NCBI RefSeq assembly: GCF_012979275.1
Contig: NZ_JABASZ010000036.1
Location: 62,001 to 126,000 of the forward strand
DNA from: Pseudopontixanthobacter vadosimaris
GTDB lineage: Bacteria; Pseudomonadota; Alphaproteobacteria; Sphingomonadales; Sphingomonadaceae
Reading direction: 5' to 3'
Length of the DNA: 64,000 bases
The notes under the pieces were generated by a model. The model made no database searches, was not told where the DNA came from, and worked only from the letters and a program-made list of their open reading frames with translations. Positions 44,318-52,905 of this stretch are shown in pieces (the stretch's first letter is position 1; each line of letters begins with the position of its first letter). The translations under genes were made by a program, and so were the position numbers.

Positions 44318-46033
44318 ATGGCGGAAACGGCGGAACAGGACGGCAAGCCCGGCTGGCGCAAGGTGGCACGGGCGCTGAGGCATCCGAAAACCGCCTATAT
44401 GCTGCTGTTCGGTTTTGCCGCCGGCCTGCCCTATGCGCTGTTGCTGGGCACGCTTTACGCCTGGCTTTCCGATGCCGAGGTCGATCTTGAAACAATGGGC
44501 GTGTTTTCGCTGATCGGACTCGCCTATGCTTTCAAGTTCCTCTGGTCGCCGGCGCTCGACCGGGTCGATATTCCCGGCCTGCGCCGCCTGGGTAAACGCA
44601 AGCAGTGGATCGTGACGGCGCAGATCCTGCTCGGTGCCATCCTCGTCATCCTGTCAACTCTGGACCCTCTCGGCGCGCTCGGCGTCTTCTCGCTTCTGGC
44701 AGGGATCGGTGCCTTCGCCAGTGCGACGCAGGACGTGGTTATCGATGCATGGCGCGTGGATGTTGCCGACGATGTAGCAACCATCGACATCCTTTCGACA
44801 GTCTATCAGATGGGCTACCGCGTGGCCGCGCTGGTTGGTGGCGCTCTTGCCCTGTTTCTGGCCGAACGAACCGACTGGCCAACGGTCTACATGGTAATGG
44901 GCGCAGTCATGCTGGTGGTCGGCTTCGCGGGTCTGTGGGCGCCCGATACCGACGCCTCCGCGCCCGATGCCGAAGATGTCGACGCCATGGTTGCCATGCG
45001 CAACGAAGGCGAACTCACCCCGCGCGTGCGCGGCATTGCCCTTGCCGCCGTTGGACTGCTCTGGGGCTGGGCACTGGTGACCGTCGGGGTTTTCATGATC
45101 CGGTCGCTCGGCAGCGACCCGGAAGCTCGGCCCGATTCGGTCGAATTCATTTCCACCATGGGTCCGCTGATCGTCGTGGCGACCGTGGTCCTGCCGTCGC
45201 TGATCGCGGCATGGCTGGTGAAGATGCAGCGGTCCGGCCAGCACCTGGTGCGGGAAACCCGGCCTGCCGCTACAACGGGCGAGCGGGCGATGGATCACCT
45301 TTATCGTGCCTTGGTCCTGCCGCTGACCGATTTCGTCGGGCGCCTCGGCTGGGCGCTGATCATCGTCTTCGCTCTGGTGCTGACTTACCGGATCACCGAT
45401 GCAATATGGGGCAGTTTCGCCTATCCATTCTATCTGGGCGAGCTGGAATATACGAAGGACGAGGTTGCGGTCGCGTCCAAGTTTTTCGGCGTCGGCGCCT
45501 TGATTCTCGGCCTGGCGCTGGGTGGCTATCTGCTGACCGCCATCGGACGTATGCTGACGCTGACTCTCGGCGCGTTTCTGGCGGCTGCCACGAACCTGCT
45601 TTACGCCGATCTGGCGCTGGGCGGGAGGACGATGGAGGCGGTGAGCAATGCGACGGGATTCGCCTGGCTGGTTACCCAGACAGGTGGCGACGCCCGGCTG
45701 GCCAAGCTGATGATGGCGATTGCGGGCGAGAACGTCGCCGTCGGCATCGCGGGAGCTGCCTTCGTGGCCTATCTCTCGTCCATCGTGTCGAAGGGCTACA
45801 GCGCCGTTCAATATGCGCTGCTGTCATCGCTGACCTTGCTGGTCGGCACCTTGGGACGCGGTGCGCTGGGCAAGATGATCGAGGAGCAGGGCTATTACGA
45901 CGTGTTCATCCTGACCACGGCCATCGGCATGTTCGCCGTGGTGCTGTGCATCGTGGAGTGGGTGCGTATCGCCCGATTGGGACCTGAGAAGTCGGGCGTC
46001 GTCATTCCCGACGAAGGTATCGCACCGGCCTGA
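44318..46033 (+). CDS. MFS transporter, AmpG-like muropeptide permease
   Basis: A 571-residue major-facilitator protein with about twelve to fourteen helices. The AmpG-typical N-terminal YMLLFGFAAGLPYALLLGTLYAWLSDA and FLWSPALDR motifs are present, as well as KRKQWIVTAQILL in the first half. AmpG imports anhydro-muropeptides for peptidoglycan recycling, which links to the lytic transglycosylase earlier in the window, and to beta-lactam sensing in some bacteria. Family assignment is by motif; specificity is inferred. The start at 44318 follows AAAAGGGACGGG. A 14-base direct repeat covers the stop codon. Confidence 0.82.
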   Translation: MAETAEQDGKPGWRKVARALRHPKTAYMLLFGFAAGLPYALLLGTLYAWLSDAEVDLETMGVFSLIGLAYAFKFLWSPALDRVDIPGLRRLGKRKQWIVTAQILLGAILVILSTLDPLGALGVFSLLAGIGAFASATQDVVIDAWRVDVADDVATIDILSTVYQMGYRVAALVGGALALFLAERTDWPTVYMVMGAVMLVVGFAGLWAPDTDASAPDAEDVDAMVAMRNEGELTPRVRGIALAAVGLLWGWALVTVGVFMIRSLGSDPEARPDSVEFISTMGPLIVVATVVLPSLIAAWLVKMQRSGQHLVRETRPAATTGERAMDHLYRALVLPLTDFVGRLGWALIIVFALVLTYRITDAIWGSFAYPFYLGELEYTKDEVAVASKFFGVGALILGLALGGYLLTAIGRMLTLTLGAFLAAATNLLYADLALGGRTMEAVSNATGFAWLVTQTGGDARLAKLMMAIAGENVAVGIAGAAFVAYLSSIVSKGYSAVQYALLSSLTLLVGTLGRGALGKMIEEQGYYDVFILTTAIGMFAVVLCIVEWVRIARLGPEKSGVVIPDEGIAPA

Positions 46034-46068
46034 GAGTATTGGCCTGAGAGTATTGGCCTGAAAGTATG
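46027..46068. repeat. Three tandem 14-base repeats across the ampG-like stop codon
   Basis: GGCCTGAGAGTATT occurs twice exactly and a third time with two differences (GGCCTGAAAGTATG). The first copy contains the TGA stop of the permease gene. The array lies in the short gap before the convergent folC stop. Each unit contains GGCC, so neighbouring units can pair. It may be a slipped-strand duplication with no function. Confidence 0.85.
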
Positions 46069-46081
46069 GGCTCGACCGCAC

Positions 46082-47392
46082 CTAGTCCGGGACCTCGCCG
46101 GACAGCCGCAGCACGTTTCCGGCAAGGTAGAGCGATCCGCCGATGAGCACCGGCAGACCGTCGGGCGGTATGGCCTGCAAGGCTTCGAGAACGTCGTAGG
46201 CCCTCTGCACGCCGCTGCCGAAGCTATCCTGTCGATGAAATTCATGCCCCGGCACCGGAACGGCGGTGATGCTGGCGAGCCTGTCGCCGAGCGCATCGAT
46301 CAAGGCCCCCGGATCCTTGTTGGCGAGCATCCCGACGATGAGGTGCAGGCGCTGCTCGGCAAAGTGCCGGGCGATGGCGCCACCCGCGTCGCGGTTATGG
46401 CCTCCGTCCAGCCATAGAGCGTGGCTGCCCGCCGCGACGGCCAGAGGGCCGGTCCTGATGGCCTGCATGCGTGCGGGCCACCGCGCATGGCGAATGCCGG
46501 CAGCCATCGCATCGGGCGAAACGGCGACGAAATCCTGATGCCGCAACATCGCGATGGCAAGGGCGGCATTGTCTGCCTGGTGCAGGCCCGGCAGCGATGG
46601 AAGCGGCAGGGTGAGATGGCCATGCCGGTCCTCATATTCGAGGAAGGTCGCGTCTGCCCCGGAGGTCCAGTGCCGGCTCCGCATCGCCAGCGGCGCACCC
46701 GCCGCCATGGCCGCGCGTTCGACCTCCAGTTCAGCGTCGGGCGGATAGGACAGGGTAACGAGATTCGATCCAGGGCGAACGATCCCGGCCTTCTCGAAGG
46801 CGATTCGCGCCAGCGGCTGTTCGGGCGTTCCTTCTTCCGGTACCAGGAGGAACTGTTCATGATCGATCCCGAGCGCGGCGATGCCGCAGGCGGCGGGGTG
46901 GGCGAAGACATTGGTGGCGTCGAACCGTCCACCGAGGCCGACCTCCACGACACAGGCATCGGCCGGCATGCGGGAAAATTCCAGCAGCGTTGCAGCGATG
47001 GTGGCTTCGAAGAAACTCGGCGCCAGATCGGCCCCGGCATCCAAAACCTCCGCCAGAACCGCGGCAAGAGCGCTGTCCCCGATCAGTTTGCCAGCCAGAC
47101 GAATGCGTTCGTTGAAGCGCACCAGATGCGGACTGGTGGCGACATGGACGCGCAGGCCATCCGCCTCCATCATCGCGCGCAGGAAAGCGCAGGTGGAACC
47201 TTTCCCATTCGTGCCCGCGACATGAAAGACTGGCGGCAGCCGGTCCTGCGGATTGCCCAGCCGGCCAAGCAGCGTGCGGATCGTATCGGTGCCCAGCCGC
47301 CCCTGCGGCACACTGAGCCTTGCCAGCCGGTCCAGTTGCCTTTGCACGGCAGGATTGTCCGACCGTGCGAAATCGCCGATCGCGCCCGGCAT
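46082..47392 (-). CDS. folC: Bifunctional folylpolyglutamate/dihydrofolate synthase
   Basis: A 436-residue ligase that adds glutamate to (dihydro)folate. It has the Mur-ligase-type P-loop VAGTNGKGST, the SPHLVRFNERIRL loop, the VGLGGRFDATNV block and the LDGGHNRDAG C-terminal motif, all intact. It follows accD by seven bases, in the classic trp-accD-folC arrangement of alphaproteobacteria. It ends near the tandem repeats. Confidence 0.95.
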   Translation of the reverse strand: MPGAIGDFARSDNPAVQRQLDRLARLSVPQGRLGTDTIRTLLGRLGNPQDRLPPVFHVAGTNGKGSTCAFLRAMMEADGLRVHVATSPHLVRFNERIRLAGKLIGDSALAAVLAEVLDAGADLAPSFFEATIAATLLEFSRMPADACVVEVGLGGRFDATNVFAHPAACGIAALGIDHEQFLLVPEEGTPEQPLARIAFEKAGIVRPGSNLVTLSYPPDAELEVERAAMAAGAPLAMRSRHWTSGADATFLEYEDRHGHLTLPLPSLPGLHQADNAALAIAMLRHQDFVAVSPDAMAAGIRHARWPARMQAIRTGPLAVAAGSHALWLDGGHNRDAGGAIARHFAEQRLHLIVGMLANKDPGALIDALGDRLASITAVPVPGHEFHRQDSFGSGVQRAYDVLEALQAIPPDGLPVLIGGSLYLAGNVLRLSGEVPD

Positions 47393-47399
47393 TCCTGCC

Positions 47400-48248
47400 T
47401 CAGGCTGCCGCGCGGGGTTGCAGATAATCCAGCATCGCCGCCAATGTGCTGCGCAGATCGCTGCGCTGGACCACCATGTCGACCATTCCGTGCCGGTGCA
47501 GATATTCCGCCCGCTGGAACCCTTCGGGCAGTTTCTCGCGAATCGTGTCCTGGATGACGCGCTGGCCGGCGAAACCGATCAGCGCGCCGGGCTCGGCGAT
47601 CTGCACGTCGCCCAGCATGGCATAGCTGGCGGTAACGCCCCCGGTCGTCGGATCAGTCAGCACCACGATATAGGGCAGGCCGGCGTCGCGAAGGCGCCGC
47701 GTCATCACCGTGGCCTTGGGCATCTGCATCAGGCTGAGGATGCCTTCCTGCATCCGCGCGCCGCCTGCCGCCGTGACGACGATGTAGGCGCAGCCGCGTT
47801 CAAGCGCACGCTGGGCACCGGCGCAGAAGGCGGAGCCCACCGCCATGCCCATGCTGCCGCCCATGAAGCCGAAATCCTGCACGCCGACCACGGCCGGATG
47901 CCCCTCGATCGTCCCCGAACCGACGGTGAAGGCATCGCGGTGCGGGTTCTTCGCCCGCGCCAGCTTCAGCCTTTGCACATAGGGCTTGGTATCACGGAAT
48001 TTCAGCGGATCTTCGCGCACCTCGGGCTGCGGAAGCACATCATACCCTTCGTCCAGCACCTGCTCCAGCCGGCGGTCGGCACCGATCCGCCCGTGGTGAT
48101 CGCAGCGCGGGCAGACTTCGAGATTCTCGTGATATTCCCTTGCGAAGACCATTTCCTGACAGCCGGGGCACTTGATCCACAGCGTGTCGGGCGATTCCCG
48201 CTTCGGCAGGAATGGCAGGGAATTGCGAACCTTGTTGAACCAGCTCAT
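47400..48248 (-). CDS. accD: Acetyl-CoA carboxylase carboxyltransferase subunit beta
   Basis: A 282-residue subunit transferring carboxyl from biotin to acetyl-CoA for fatty-acid synthesis. The N-terminal zinc finger has C27, C30, C46 and C49 (CPGC and CPRC). The crotonase-like core has [22 protein letters not shown] and [17 protein letters not shown]. The ATG is one base past the trpA stop, giving strong coupling to the trp genes. Partner accA is not in the window. Confidence 0.96.
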   Translation of the reverse strand: MSWFNKVRNSLPFLPKRESPDTLWIKCPGCQEMVFAREYHENLEVCPRCDHHGRIGADRRLEQVLDEGYDVLPQPEVREDPLKFRDTKPYVQRLKLARAKNPHRDAFTVGSGTIEGHPAVVGVQDFGFMGGSMGMAVGSAFCAGAQRALERGCAYIVVTAAGGARMQEGILSLMQMPKATVMTRRLRDAGLPYIVVLTDPTTGGVTASYAMLGDVQIAEPGALIGFAGQRVIQDTIREKLPEGFQRAEYLHRHGMVDMVVQRSDLRSTLAAMLDYLQPRAAA

Positions 48249-48249
48249 G

Positions 48250-49038
48250 TCAATCCTTTCGCGCGGCGTGAACCGCCTGCGCCAGCGATGCGGTGAGGGC
48301 ACGGAGATGTTCCGGCGCATCCTCGCCATGCTCCGCGACCAGTTCGACCAGCGCGGACCCGACGACCACGCCATCGGCGACCCGGGCGATGGCGCCCGCC
48401 TGTTCGGGCGTGCGCACGCCGAAGCCGACCGCTACGGGCAAATCGGTAGCAGCCTTCAGCCTGGCCACTGCGTCCTTGATGCTGGCCTGCGCGGCCTGCT
48501 GCTTGCCGGTGATCCCGGCGACGGAGACGTAATAGAGAAACCCGCCCGATCCTTCCAGAACGCGCGGCAGACGTCTGCCGTCGGTGGTGGGGGTGGCAAG
48601 GCGAATGGGCGCGACCCCTCTGGAACGCAGCGCAGGGCCGAGCGCGTCGTCCTCTTCCGGCGGAATATCGACGCAGATCACGCCATCGACGCCCGCCTTC
48701 ACACATTGCCCGGCGAACCATTCCGGACCCCGGCGGACCATCGGATTGGCATAACCCATCAGCACCAGCGGCACATCGGAATGGCGGGCGCGGAACTGCG
48801 CCGCCATCCCCATGATGTCCGCAGTGCGCGTACCCTTCGCCAGCGAACGAATATTCGCATTCTGGATCGTCCCGCCATCCGCCATCGGATCGGTGAAGGG
48901 CATGCCGAGCTCGATCACATCGGCGCCGCCCGCGACCAGCGCATCGAGATTCGCGGCCGTATCGCCGTCGCCTGCGGTGAGGAAGCAGACGAGGGCCGGG
49001 CGGCCTTTTGCAAAAGCCGAAGCGAGCCGCTCGCTCAA
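48250..49038 (-). CDS. trpA: Tryptophan synthase alpha subunit
   Basis: A 262-residue subunit that cleaves indole-3-glycerol phosphate. The catalytic acidic residue of the family is in [19 protein letters not shown], and the later VSVAGITGK and [13 protein letters not shown] motifs match. The start is TTG at 49038, overlapping the trpB TGA (TTGA). No usable ATG is nearer, and the [16 protein letters not shown] sequence directly after it matches the normal TrpA beginning. Translational coupling to trpB is therefore likely. Confidence 0.93.
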   Translation of the reverse strand: MSERLASAFAKGRPALVCFLTAGDGDTAANLDALVAGGADVIELGMPFTDPMADGGTIQNANIRSLAKGTRTADIMGMAAQFRARHSDVPLVLMGYANPMVRRGPEWFAGQCVKAGVDGVICVDIPPEEDDALGPALRSRGVAPIRLATPTTDGRRLPRVLEGSGGFLYYVSVAGITGKQQAAQASIKDAVARLKAATDLPVAVGFGVRTPEQAGAIARVADGVVVGSALVELVAEHGEDAPEHLRALTASLAQAVHAARKD

Positions 49039-50261
49039 ATCTCCACTCCCAGCTTTTCGGCCACGGTGAAGATGTCCTTGTCGCCGCGCCCGCACAGATT
49101 GGCGAGGATGATGCTGTCCGTTGGCATGTCCTTCGCGCGCTTCTGCACGGCGGCGATGGCGTGGCTGGGCTCCAGCGCGGGAATGATGCCTTCCGTGCGG
49201 CACAGCAGCTGGAACGCTTCCAGTGCCTCGTCGTCGGTGACGGCGGTATATTCGACCCGGCCGCTGTCCTTCAGCCAGGCATGTTCCGGGCCGATGCCGG
49301 GGTAATCCAGCCCGGCGCTGATCGAATGACCTTCGGTGATCTGCCCGTCCTCGTCCTGTAGCAGATAGGTGCGGTTGCCATGCAGCACGCCGGGCGATCC
49401 GCCGAGCAGGGACGCGGCGTGTTCGCTTCCGTCCAGCCCATGCCCCGCAGCCTCGACGCCGAGCATCTTCACGTCGGGATCGTCGAGGAACGGGTGGAAC
49501 AGACCCAGGGCATTACTTCCCCCCCCGATGCAGGCGACCAGCAGATCGGGCAGGCGGCCCACTCGAGCCTGCATCTGTTCGCGTGCTTCCTGCCCGATGA
49601 TCGACTGGAAATCGCGCACCATTTCGGGGTAGGGATGCGGACCTGCCGCAGTGCCGATGATGTAGAACGTGTCATGCACATTCGCGACCCAGTCGCGCAT
49701 GCCTTCGTTCATCGCATCCTTCAGCGTCGCCGCGCCGCTGGTCACGGGCACGACTTCCGCCCCGAGCAGCTTCATGCGGAACACATTGGGCTGCTGGCGG
49801 ACCACGTCCGTCGCGCCCATGTAGATGGTGCAGGGCAGGCCGAAACGCGCGCAGACCGTGGCCGTGGCCACGCCATGCTGGCCCGCGCCGGTTTCGGCGA
49901 TGATCCGCGTCTTGCCCATGCGGATCGCCAGCAGGATCTGCCCGATGCAATTGTTTATCTTGTGCGCGCCGGTGTGGTTCAGCTCGTCGCGCTTGAACCA
50001 CACCTGCGCGCCGCCGAGCGCTTCGGTCAGCCGTTCCGCGAAATAGAGCGGGCTGGGCCTGCCGACGTAATGTTCCAGCAGGTCGTCGAATTGTTCGCGA
50101 AACGCAGGGTCGGCCTGCGCCGCGCGGTATTCGCGTTCCAGATCCAGCACCAGCGGCATCAGCGTTTCGGCGACGTAGCGCCCGCCATAGGCGCCGAAAT
50201 GGCCATTTTCGTCCGGCTGGGCGCGAAAGGAATTGGGAATGTCTCTCATGGGTGTGCTCAT
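49035..50261 (-). CDS. trpB: Tryptophan synthase beta subunit
   Basis: A 408-residue PLP enzyme that joins indole and serine. PLP lysine is in [11 protein letters not shown], phosphate-binding GGGSNA is in [11 protein letters not shown], and the [11 protein letters not shown] motif is present. The start overlaps the trpF stop (ATGA) and the stop overlaps the trpA TTG start. Length is typical of TrpB1. The run trpF-trpB-trpA has no trpC, trpD or trpE beside it. Confidence 0.97.
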   Translation of the reverse strand: MSTPMRDIPNSFRAQPDENGHFGAYGGRYVAETLMPLVLDLEREYRAAQADPAFREQFDDLLEHYVGRPSPLYFAERLTEALGGAQVWFKRDELNHTGAHKINNCIGQILLAIRMGKTRIIAETGAGQHGVATATVCARFGLPCTIYMGATDVVRQQPNVFRMKLLGAEVVPVTSGAATLKDAMNEGMRDWVANVHDTFYIIGTAAGPHPYPEMVRDFQSIIGQEAREQMQARVGRLPDLLVACIGGGSNALGLFHPFLDDPDVKMLGVEAAGHGLDGSEHAASLLGGSPGVLHGNRTYLLQDEDGQITEGHSISAGLDYPGIGPEHAWLKDSGRVEYTAVTDDEALEAFQLLCRTEGIIPALEPSHAIAAVQKRAKDMPTDSIILANLCGRGDKDIFTVAEKLGVEI

Positions 50262-50893
50262 TGCCGTGCCGCTTTGCAGAAGGCGGCAATCCTGTCCACA
50301 TCCTTGACACCCGGCGCGCTTTCCACACCCGACGAAGTATCGACCAGCGGCGCGTCGGTGCGGCGAACAGCCTCCGCGACATTGGCCGGCGTCAGCCCGC
50401 CCGCCAACCCCCAGGGCGTGCGGCCGCGCCAGTTCGCAAGCAGGCCCCAGTCGAACGCTAACCCCATGCCGCCGGGCAATGCGCCCTTCGGGGTCCTGGC
50501 ATCGAACAGGACAAGGTCCGCAGCGCCGTCATAGGCTTTGGCCGCCGCGATATCGCTGCTGCTGGCGACGGGCAGCGCCTTCCATACGGGCAGGCCGAAC
50601 CGCGCCCTGACCTCGGCAACACGAGCGGGCGGTTCCGAACCGTGCAGCTGGATTCCGTCCAGCTGCCCTGCCGGCACTGCTTCGCTCAGCAGAGCGTCCC
50701 CGGCACCGACGAACAGGCCGATACGGCGGATGCGGTCGCCCGACCGGCGGGCAAGGTCACTGGCCAGCGGTGCCGACAGGTGGCGGGGCGATGGGGGATA
50801 GAATACGAAACCGACATAGTGGGCCCCGGCACTCATGGTCGCGTCGAGCGCATCCGGAGTCGTCACGCCGCAAATCTTGATTTCCGCCGCCAT
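50258..50893 (-). CDS. trpF: Phosphoribosylanthranilate isomerase
   Basis: A 211-residue TIM barrel catalysing the Amadori step of tryptophan synthesis. The N-terminal KICG (catalytic Cys), [17 protein letters not shown] and the [13 protein letters not shown] phosphate-binding motif are all visible. It begins six bases after the metallo-beta-lactamase stop and overlaps trpB (ATGA). In mobile blaNDM segments a trpF gene likewise follows the lactamase, after bleMBL. Whether that copy derives from a locus like this needs tree analysis. Confidence 0.95.
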   Translation of the reverse strand: MAAEIKICGVTTPDALDATMSAGAHYVGFVFYPPSPRHLSAPLASDLARRSGDRIRRIGLFVGAGDALLSEAVPAGQLDGIQLHGSEPPARVAEVRARFGLPVWKALPVASSSDIAAAKAYDGAADLVLFDARTPKGALPGGMGLAFDWGLLANWRGRTPWGLAGGLTPANVAEAVRRTDAPLVDTSSGVESAPGVKDVDRIAAFCKAARQ

Positions 50894-50899
50894 TGTGGA

Positions 50900-51694
50900 T
50901 CAGAGCCGTTCCGCAAGCGCGATCGTGTGGGCGATGGCGCGGCGGTCCTGCGGCGGAGAATGGCTGACCAGAATAGTGTCCGCCGCGGGAAACGCCGCGC
51001 CGAAACTGCGCGCTGCCGAGGCGTAATTCGCCACATCCGCGTCGGCAAGATTGCCGAGCGTCTTCGCATCGCGCCCCTTGATGAGGCATCCGCCAAAGGC
51101 GATGTTTGTGCCGGTCACGCCGATGGCGATGTTATCGCTGGTGTGGCCGCCGCCCGGATAGTGGATGGCGAGCGGGGCAAGCCTGTTCTGCGCCGGTCCG
51201 ATCGCCCAGCCATTGTCGAATGCGAGCGCCCTGTCCGCCGGCAGCATTTCCTGTGCGATCGCCTCGCTATTCGTCAGCGGATGCGCCCAGCTGGTGACGC
51301 CCGCCGCCCGCAGCGCGCCGATCCCGCCCATCTTGTCCTGATGAGCGTGGGTGACGATTGCATCGCCGACCGGTGCGCCGAGGACATCTGCCGCGTAATC
51401 GAGGATATTGCGGGTCTGCGCGTCGCTCCAGGCCGTATCCACCAGGATACTGCGCTGGCCGGCGATGACGATCAGCCCGTTCGAGCGCACCGGCCCCATT
51501 CCGGGCAGGTCCAGCGTGCTGGTGTGCATCACCACATTGTCGGCGATACGGCTGAACACGACTTCGCCGAACGTCTCGGATGCGTAGGCTTCGCGCGTTT
51601 CGGCAAGACGGTAAGCATCGCGCGGAGCCTGATAACACCCGCCAAGCAGCAGCGCCGCAGCAGCGATGACCGGAACCCGCAGCGCCGGATACAT
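50900..51694 (-). CDS. NDM-like subclass B1 metallo-beta-lactamase, lipoprotein
   Basis: A 264-residue protein with a signal and lipobox (LLLGGC, Cys20), like NDM-1, suggesting an outer-membrane-anchored lipoprotein. All B1 zinc ligands are present: H116, H118, D120 in THAHQDKMGG; H184 in GGGHTSDN; C203 in FGGCLIK; H245 in VSHSPP. K206 and N215, which bind the substrate carboxylate in B1 enzymes, are kept. Spacings match NDM-1. By hand alignment with NDM-1 recalled from memory I count about half of the mature residues identical. It overlaps pyrF by one base (TGATG) and precedes trpF by six bases, so it is expressed with a housekeeping operon. Hydrolysis of any drug is inferred, not shown. Confidence 0.93.
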   Translation of the reverse strand: MYPALRVPVIAAAALLLGGCYQAPRDAYRLAETREAYASETFGEVVFSRIADNVVMHTSTLDLPGMGPVRSNGLIVIAGQRSILVDTAWSDAQTRNILDYAADVLGAPVGDAIVTHAHQDKMGGIGALRAAGVTSWAHPLTNSEAIAQEMLPADRALAFDNGWAIGPAQNRLAPLAIHYPGGGHTSDNIAIGVTGTNIAFGGCLIKGRDAKTLGNLADADVANYASAARSFGAAFPAADTILVSHSPPQDRRAIAHTIALAERL

Positions 51695-52380
51695 CACAGC
51701 GTCGCCTCGATCGCGCGGGCAGCCTGCAGCGGATCGCCAGCACGGCTGATCGGCCTGCCCACGACCAGCACTCTGGCCCCCGCATCGCGCGCGGCACGCG
51801 GTGTCACGACTCGTTTCTGGTCCCCTTGCGCGGGGCCGGTCCCATTCGCGCCGGGGCGCAGGCCGGGCACCACGAAGAACCCGTCCTTCCACTCGCGGTG
51901 AACGGCGGAAATCTCGTGCCCCGAACAGACGATGCCATCCAGCCCGGCTGTCCGCGCCAGATCGGCAAGCCGCAGGACCTGATCATGCGCCGAACCTGCG
52001 ACACCGGTGCGCGCCAGGTCTCGTTCGTCCAGGCTGGTGAGCATAGTGACCGCGACGACTTTCGTGCGTTCGCTTGCGGCGGCCTTCGCATCTTCCATCA
52101 TCGCGCGGCCGCCGCCGGCATGAACGGTGACGATGGCCGGTTCCAGCACGTTCACCGCCTGCATGGCACCGGCCACTGTATTCGGAATGTCGTGCAGCTT
52201 GAGGTCGAGGAAAATGGGCAGTCCGATCTTGGCGACTTCATGCACACCATGGCTGCCGTGGGCGCAGAAGAACTCAAGCCCCAGCTTCAGCCCGCCGATA
52301 TGCGACTTCACCTTGCGGGCGAGATCCACGGCGGTGCCGAGGCTGGGCAAGTCCAGCGCCAGATAGACAGGATTGCTCAT
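51694..52380 (-). CDS. pyrF: Orotidine-5'-phosphate decarboxylase
   Basis: A 228-residue enzyme, the last step of UMP synthesis. The signature LDLKLHDIPNTV holds the catalytic Asp-Lys-Asp set, and VVPGLRPGANGT and VVGRPISRAGDP are the later phosphate-binding motifs. The ATG overlaps the lapA-like stop (ATGA). The stop shares one base with the lactamase ATG. A GAGG lies about ten bases before that ATG, inside pyrF. Confidence 0.95.
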   Translation of the reverse strand: MSNPVYLALDLPSLGTAVDLARKVKSHIGGLKLGLEFFCAHGSHGVHEVAKIGLPIFLDLKLHDIPNTVAGAMQAVNVLEPAIVTVHAGGGRAMMEDAKAAASERTKVVAVTMLTSLDERDLARTGVAGSAHDQVLRLADLARTAGLDGIVCSGHEISAVHREWKDGFFVVPGLRPGANGTGPAQGDQKRVVTPRAARDAGARVLVVGRPISRAGDPLQAARAIEATL

Positions 52381-52835
52381 TCGGCATCCCGGGGAAATGT
52401 CCTGTTCCCGGCAGGAACGTCGCTGCCATCGCTTTGCAGATGCTGCCCGCTTCGCGGAGCGGTGTCGGCATTCGGAGCGATGGGGGTGTAGCGATCCCGC
52501 TCCCGATCGTGCCCGGCGGCGAGTGGTTCTTCCGCCAAGCGATCATGCGGATCACCGGCGGCGACCGGCACCGCCTCGTCAGTGGCAACGGGCGTGCGGA
52601 CCTCGTTTTCCAGATGCGTGATGCGGCGCGACAAGCGCCATTTGACACCGCGATGAAACAGCCAGAGCGGAATGAAGCCGATCAGGAACGATATGATGAC
52701 GATGGCGGGAATGTTGGTTTCCACCACCAGATCGCTCCAGATCTGGACCGCGACTTTCTGGTCCCAATTGGCGAAGGAGAACAGCAGCAGCCCGAACAGC
52801 AGAAGACCCCAGGCGATAGTACGGAAAACCTGCAT
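52377..52835 (-). CDS. LapA-domain (DUF1049) membrane protein
   Basis: A 152-residue protein with two N-terminal helices (LLLFGLLLFSFANW and IVIISFLIGFIPLWLFHRG) separated by a short loop, the layout of LapA-domain proteins. After the helices comes a polar, Pro/Asp/Arg-rich tail of about 85 residues, longer than in E. coli LapA (YciS), which works with LapB in regulating lipopolysaccharide synthesis. It overlaps the pyrF start. Whether it does the same job here is not known. Confidence 0.8.
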   Translation of the reverse strand: MQVFRTIAWGLLLFGLLLFSFANWDQKVAVQIWSDLVVETNIPAIVIISFLIGFIPLWLFHRGVKWRLSRRITHLENEVRTPVATDEAVPVAAGDPHDRLAEEPLAAGHDRERDRYTPIAPNADTAPRSGQHLQSDGSDVPAGNRTFPRDAE

Positions 52836-52905
52836 TCTGAACGCTCCGGTATTGCATGTCGGCAGCAATGCTAGGCCGCTTCGCAAGGTTTGGGAAGGCG
52901 GGCCT

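Noticed and set aside
46027-46068. CRISPR-like array
   Set aside because: Three adjacent 14-base repeats have no spacers and no cas genes are present.
50894-50899. A bleMBL-like gene between the lactamase and trpF
   Set aside because: The gap is only six bases, so no gene can fit; this is a real difference from mobile blaNDM segments.
50900-51694. Alternative explanation that the metallo-hydrolase is a glyoxalase II or other MBL-fold enzyme
   Set aside because: The presence of Cys203 in the zinc site, Lys206, Asn215 and the HAHQD motif is specific to B1 lactamases; glyoxalase II uses HxHxDH with no such Cys.
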